Shown one piece after another: positions 14,817 to 17,848 of a stretch of 17,848 bases of DNA (position 1 is its first letter; each line of letters starts with the position of its first letter). This DNA is from Chloroflexia bacterium (GTDB lineage Bacteria > Chloroflexota > Chloroflexia > Thermomicrobiales > UBA6265): contig JACCYK010000208.1 in NCBI GenBank assembly GCA_013696525.1, forward strand, positions 1 through 17,848. The letters run 5' to 3'. The position numbers were made by a program, and so were the translations under genes. Below the pieces are notes generated by a model. It saw only the letters and a list, made by a program, of their open reading frames with translations. It ran no database searches and had not been told where the DNA came from.

Positions 14817-14825
14817 AGCATGGGG

Positions 14826-17375
14826 ATGCCGACTCTCTACCCGCCCAGCCTGCCCATCCCACCGACGGCGCTGCTCGGCCGGGAGGCGGTGGTGGCGTTG
14901 GCCGGGGATCTGCTGCACCGCGCCGACATCCGGTTGCTGACCTTGACCGGCCCCGGCGGGGTCGGTAAGACGCGCTTGGCGCTCGCCGTCGCTTCCGTCC
15001 TGGCGGAGGATTTCGCGGATGGCGTCGGCTTCGTCGCCCTCGCCACCGTTACCGACCCGTCACTTGTGGCGCTTGCCATCGCCCGGGCCGTCGGCGTCCA
15101 GGGGCCGGGGGACGAGCCACTGGCGGCGACGATTCGTCATCTCCGCGGCCGGCACTTCTTGCTACTGCTGGACAACTTCGAGCACCTGCTCGCCGCCGCG
15201 CCGGGGGTCGGGACCCTGCTGGCGACCTGCCCCGACCTCAAGATCCTCGCTACCAGCCGGGCGCCGCTACGCTTGACAGGCGAGTGGGAGCTCGCGGTGC
15301 CGCCGCTGGCGCTACCGGATCCAACGCGGCCGCTCACCCTACCTGACCTGGCCAGCTCGCCAGCGGTGGCCATATTCGTCGAACGGGCGCGGGCGGTCCA
15401 GGACGAGTTCTTGCTGACGGAGATGAATGTGGCGGCGGTCGTCGAGATCTGCCGGCGACTCGACGGACTGCCGCTGGCGATCGAGCTGGCCGCACCGCGG
15501 GTGAAGCTCCTCGACCCGCCGGTTCTGTTGACCCGTTTGGAGCGCCGATTAGGGCTGCTGACGAATGGTGCCCGAGATCTCCCGGCCCGGCAGCAGACAC
15601 TGCGGGACGCCATCGCCTGGAGCTACGATCTGCTGGACGTGTCAGGGCAGATGCTCTTCCGCCGGCTGGCGGTCTTCGTCGACGGCTGGACCTTGGAGGC
15701 GGCCGAGACCCTATGTGCCCATGAAAGACTGGGTTGTTGCCCGGACCGATCGGTCTTCGCTAGTCTCGCGGGATTGCTCGATCACAGTCTCGTCTGGCGG
15801 GACCGGGGACCGGCCGGGGCCGTGGCGGGGCCTCGGTTTGGGATGTTGGAGACGATCAGGGAGTATGGATTCGAACGGCTGGCGGCGAGCGGAGAAGAGG
15901 CGGCGGTGCGGGCGGCCCATGCTGCCTGGTGCGTGGAGCTGGCGGAGACGGCCGAGCCGGCGCTGTTGGGTCCGGACCAAGAGGAGTGGCTGGATCGGCT
16001 GGAGACCGAGCGGGGCAACCTTCGGGCCGCGGCGCTGTGGTCGGTGGGCCGAGGTGAGGCGACGCCCGCGCTCCGGATGGCGAGTGGCCTCGGACGCTTC
16101 TGGGGTGTGCGGGGCCACTCGCTCGACGAGCGAGCGTGGCTGGAGCGTGCGCTGGCGCTGAAGCCGACTTCTACCGGCGCCGGTCAGATCCGGCCGGAGG
16201 TGCGGGCGCGGGCCCTCCTCATCCTGGGCAACCTCTTCTACGACCGCAGCGACTTCCCGGCGGCTCGAGCCAGATACGAGGAAGCGCTGGACCATTGGCG
16301 TGGGCATGGCCATTCGGACCGGGCAAGGCCGCTTGTCAACCTGGCGTTGACGGCCACCTGCCAGGGTGACTTGACGGAAGCGCGGCAGTTCGTCGAGGAA
16401 GCGGTGGCGGTCCAGCGGGCCGCCGCGAACTCCCCCGGCATGGCGATGGCCCTTAGCGTTCTCGGTGGAATCGCCGTTGCCAAACGACGCTATGCCGAGG
16501 CCAAACGCTGCTTGGACGAGGCCTTGGCGATCCAGATGGTGGTAGGCGATGTCCGCATGGTCTCCTATACCTTCAACCATATGGGCGAGGCAGCCGCGGG
16601 AGAAGGAGATACAGCCACCGCGCACCGGCTGTTCGGGCAGAGCCTGGCGTTGACGCGGGCAATACGCGAACGGCGGGGGATCGCTTGGGCCCTCATCAAT
16701 CTCGGGAGGCTGGTCCAGCACGAAGGGAACTCGACAGAGGCCGCGTATTATTTCGCAGAGGCGCTTGCCCTGCGGCGCGAGCTCGGGGACCGCCGGGGGA
16801 TGGCCGAAGCGTTGGAGGGCCTGGCCGGCAGCGTCGCGTCCGAGGATCCGCCGCGGGCCGCCCGTCTCCTCGCCGCCGCCGATGGCGCCCGCGCCGCGAT
16901 GGGCGCTCCGCCGACACCATTGGGCCGTCCGGGCGTGGAGCGCGCGGTCACCACCGTGCGGAGCGCCCTCGGCGAAGCGGCGTTCGGCGCGGCGTGGGCG
17001 GACGGCCTTGGCATCGCGCTCAACACGGCGGGCGACGAAGCCGCCGTGACGGCCGAAGCACTGGTGCCGGTTTCTCCCGGCGACCTGGCAATCGGCGAGG
17101 CGGTCAACGACTCGCCGGACGTTGCCGCGGTCGCTTTCGGCGCCGCCAGGCTCGTTGGCTCCGCGCGCCGGCCGGCCACGCTCTCGCGCCGGGAGCGGGA
17201 CGTCCTCCGCTTGGTCGCCGAAGGGCACCCCGACCGGGAGATCGCCGGCACCCTGTTCATCGGCGAGCGGACCGTCGCCTGGCATCTCACCAACGTCTTC
17301 AACAAACTCGGTGTCAACACGCGGACGGCCGCGGCGGTCGTCGCCATCCGCGACGGGCTGCTCGAAGCCTCGTGA
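14826..17375 (+). CDS. NTPase-TPR-LuxR family transcriptional regulator
   Basis: An 849-residue cytoplasmic regulator of the large ATP-binding LuxR type. An AP/NB-ARC-like NTPase domain comes first: Walker A GPGGVGKT (42-49), Walker B FLLLLDN (111-117), the sensor-like [10 protein letters not shown] (141-150) and the LPLAIELAA motif. A winged-helix-like segment ([27 protein letters not shown]) follows. Helical TPR-type repeats fill about residues 390-720. The C-terminus is a LuxR helix-turn-helix (from 786: [39 protein letters not shown]). ATG 14826 fits the usual family beginning and has GGAG seven bases upstream. The open frame reaches 14724, but that leader is encoded by the direct repeats and is rejected. 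Inducer and targets are unknown. No operon partner lies downstream in the window. Confidence 0.88.
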   Translation: MPTLYPPSLPIPPTALLGREAVVALAGDLLHRADIRLLTLTGPGGVGKTRLALAVASVLAEDFADGVGFVALATVTDPSLVALAIARAVGVQGPGDEPLAATIRHLRGRHFLLLLDNFEHLLAAAPGVGTLLATCPDLKILATSRAPLRLTGEWELAVPPLALPDPTRPLTLPDLASSPAVAIFVERARAVQDEFLLTEMNVAAVVEICRRLDGLPLAIELAAPRVKLLDPPVLLTRLERRLGLLTNGARDLPARQQTLRDAIAWSYDLLDVSGQMLFRRLAVFVDGWTLEAAETLCAHERLGCCPDRSVFASLAGLLDHSLVWRDRGPAGAVAGPRFGMLETIREYGFERLAASGEEAAVRAAHAAWCVELAETAEPALLGPDQEEWLDRLETERGNLRAAALWSVGRGEATPALRMASGLGRFWGVRGHSLDERAWLERALALKPTSTGAGQIRPEVRARALLILGNLFYDRSDFPAARARYEEALDHWRGHGHSDRARPLVNLALTATCQGDLTEARQFVEEAVAVQRAAANSPGMAMALSVLGGIAVAKRRYAEAKRCLDEALAIQMVVGDVRMVSYTFNHMGEAAAGEGDTATAHRLFGQSLALTRAIRERRGIAWALINLGRLVQHEGNSTEAAYYFAEALALRRELGDRRGMAEALEGLAGSVASEDPPRAARLLAAADGARAAMGAPPTPLGRPGVERAVTTVRSALGEAAFGAAWADGLGIALNTAGDEAAVTAEALVPVSPGDLAIGEAVNDSPDVAAVAFGAARLVGSARRPATLSRRERDVLRLVAEGHPDREIAGTLFIGERTVAWHLTNVFNKLGVNTRTAAAVVAIRDGLLEAS

Positions 17376-17621
17376 CACCGCGCCCGCATCGACCTATCCC
17401 CGCAAGCCCCATCCGGCTAACACCGTCGAAGCCGCAAGCGGCGCGAGCGGGGTCAGGCGAACCGCGGTCGATCCACCAGTAGTGGGGAACTGAGCGCTTG
17501 CCGCATCATGTTCCGCACCTGAATCCCGTCAACCAGCGATCGCCGCGGATCTAGCCTCACGCTCTTGTCATCGGTAAGGATTGCACGCGAGGAAATTGCA
17601 CGGTGTGACCCTGCCAGGGTC

Positions 17622-17640
17622 GCCCCGACATCATCGGGGC
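17622..17640. terminator. Possible hairpin downstream of the regulator
   Basis: GCCCCGA (17622-17628) pairs perfectly with TCGGGGC (17634-17640) around a five-base loop. It lies about 245 bases after the regulator stop and has no T-run on either side, so it is a poor intrinsic terminator. It is recorded as a structure only. Confidence 0.25.
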
Positions 17641-17809
17641 TCGGCTTCAGTTGGCGGAAGCGACGAGATTCGTACGCGCGCGCCCGCTTTACTTTCGTGG
17701 CCAATCCTGGTTGCCGCGGCACCAGTACACCGGTCGGCCGGCACCTTGGGTGGGATTCGACCCGGCGCCGGCGGACGCTGTCAGGCGAGCAGACGAGGGA
17801 CGAGCCGCA

Positions 17810-17843
17810 CGCTTGGCGCCCGGCGGCCCCCGAGCGCCAAGCG
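17810..17843. terminator. Perfect 10-bp GC-rich stem-loop near the window end
   Basis: CGCTTGGCGC (17810-17819) pairs exactly with GCGCCAAGCG (17834-17843) across a 14-base GC-rich loop. It may end a transcript from either side. The bases after it (CGACC) show no T-run, and the neighbouring gene lies outside the window. Confidence 0.35.
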
Positions 17844-17848
17844 CGACC

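Larger units (their letters stand above)
14326..14825. other. Divergent intergenic region before the regulator
   Basis: 500 bases between the divergent cysteine-rich and regulator genes. It holds two GCGTTGACG words (about 14660 and 14689), a TTGACG (14691-14696) 18 bases before CAAGAT (14715-14720) as a weak plus-strand promoter candidate, and two 35-bp direct repeats. Open frames across it carry no recognisable protein motifs. Confidence 0.4.
17376..17848. other. Downstream region without a recognised gene
   Basis: About 470 bases follow the regulator stop. A minus-strand open frame (17453-17722) has basic, unstructured composition and no recognisable motif; it is judged unlikely to be real. 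Two stem-loops are present, at 17622-17640 and 17810-17843. Confidence 0.4.

Noticed and set aside
14724..14825. Longer N-terminus for the LuxR-type regulator
   Set aside because: The extra 34 residues are encoded by the second direct repeat and flanking DNA. The repeat period is not a multiple of three, and a well-spaced GGAG precedes ATG 14826.
15711..17378. Minus-strand open frame of 555 codons
   Set aside because: It lies wholly antisense to the NTPase-LuxR gene, whose Walker, TPR and helix-turn-helix motifs are clear. The antisense product has no known motif.

Overview
The window is GC-rich, with dense protein-coding DNA on both strands. It reads like a chromosomal segment of a Chloroflexota bacterium, most likely class Thermomicrobia. 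That placement is an inference from three things: the mix of genes, the large ATPase-LuxR regulator, and the Tat-exported cysteine-rich protein. No rRNA, tRNA, CRISPR array or intact transposase was found.

Layout. (1) 295-5617, plus strand: a large Asp-box (BNR) beta-propeller protein, a DgoD-like galactonate dehydratase of the enolase superfamily, and an arginase-family protein with an altered metal site, closely spaced like an operon. (2) 5655-10603, minus strand: a complete four-gene sugar ABC importer. The binding protein, double-domain ATPase and two different permeases match the E. coli galactofuranose system YtfQ-YtfR-YtfT-YjfF in sequence motifs and gene order. A good sigma-70-type promoter lies at 10775-10803, and a perfect 13-bp stem-loop separates the binding-protein gene from the ATPase gene. 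(3) 10947-12947, plus strand, divergent from the importer: a mandelate-racemase-type enolase-superfamily enzyme, then a short-chain dehydrogenase like bacterial sorbitol/polyol dehydrogenases. The dehydrogenase frame is broken by one extra base near 12750. (4) 12948-13806: about 860 bases with no confident gene, holding an unassigned coding-like fragment and a perfect 22-bp inverted repeat. (5) 13807-14325, minus strand: a small Tat-signal protein with 18 cysteines whose first six follow a knottin-like spacing. (6) 14826-17375, plus strand: an 849-residue NTPase-TPR-LuxR regulator preceded by two near-identical 35-bp direct repeats. (7) 17376-17848: no recognised gene, two stem-loops.

How the genes fit together (inference). 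The importer would bring in a furanose-form sugar or sugar acid. Two enolase-superfamily enzymes and a polyol/sugar dehydrogenase flank it and would oxidise and dehydrate related compounds, in the manner of a galactonate (De Ley-Doudoroff) route. The kinase and aldolase that would complete that route are not in this window. The arginase-like and BNR proteins share the first operon, but their roles are not evident. The cysteine-rich protein and the regulator appear unrelated to the sugar genes.

The most unusual items are the knottin-like Tat protein, the arginase homologue with Cys in place of the first metal-binding His, and the non-coding repeats. Nothing here can be called a new multi-gene system from sequence alone.
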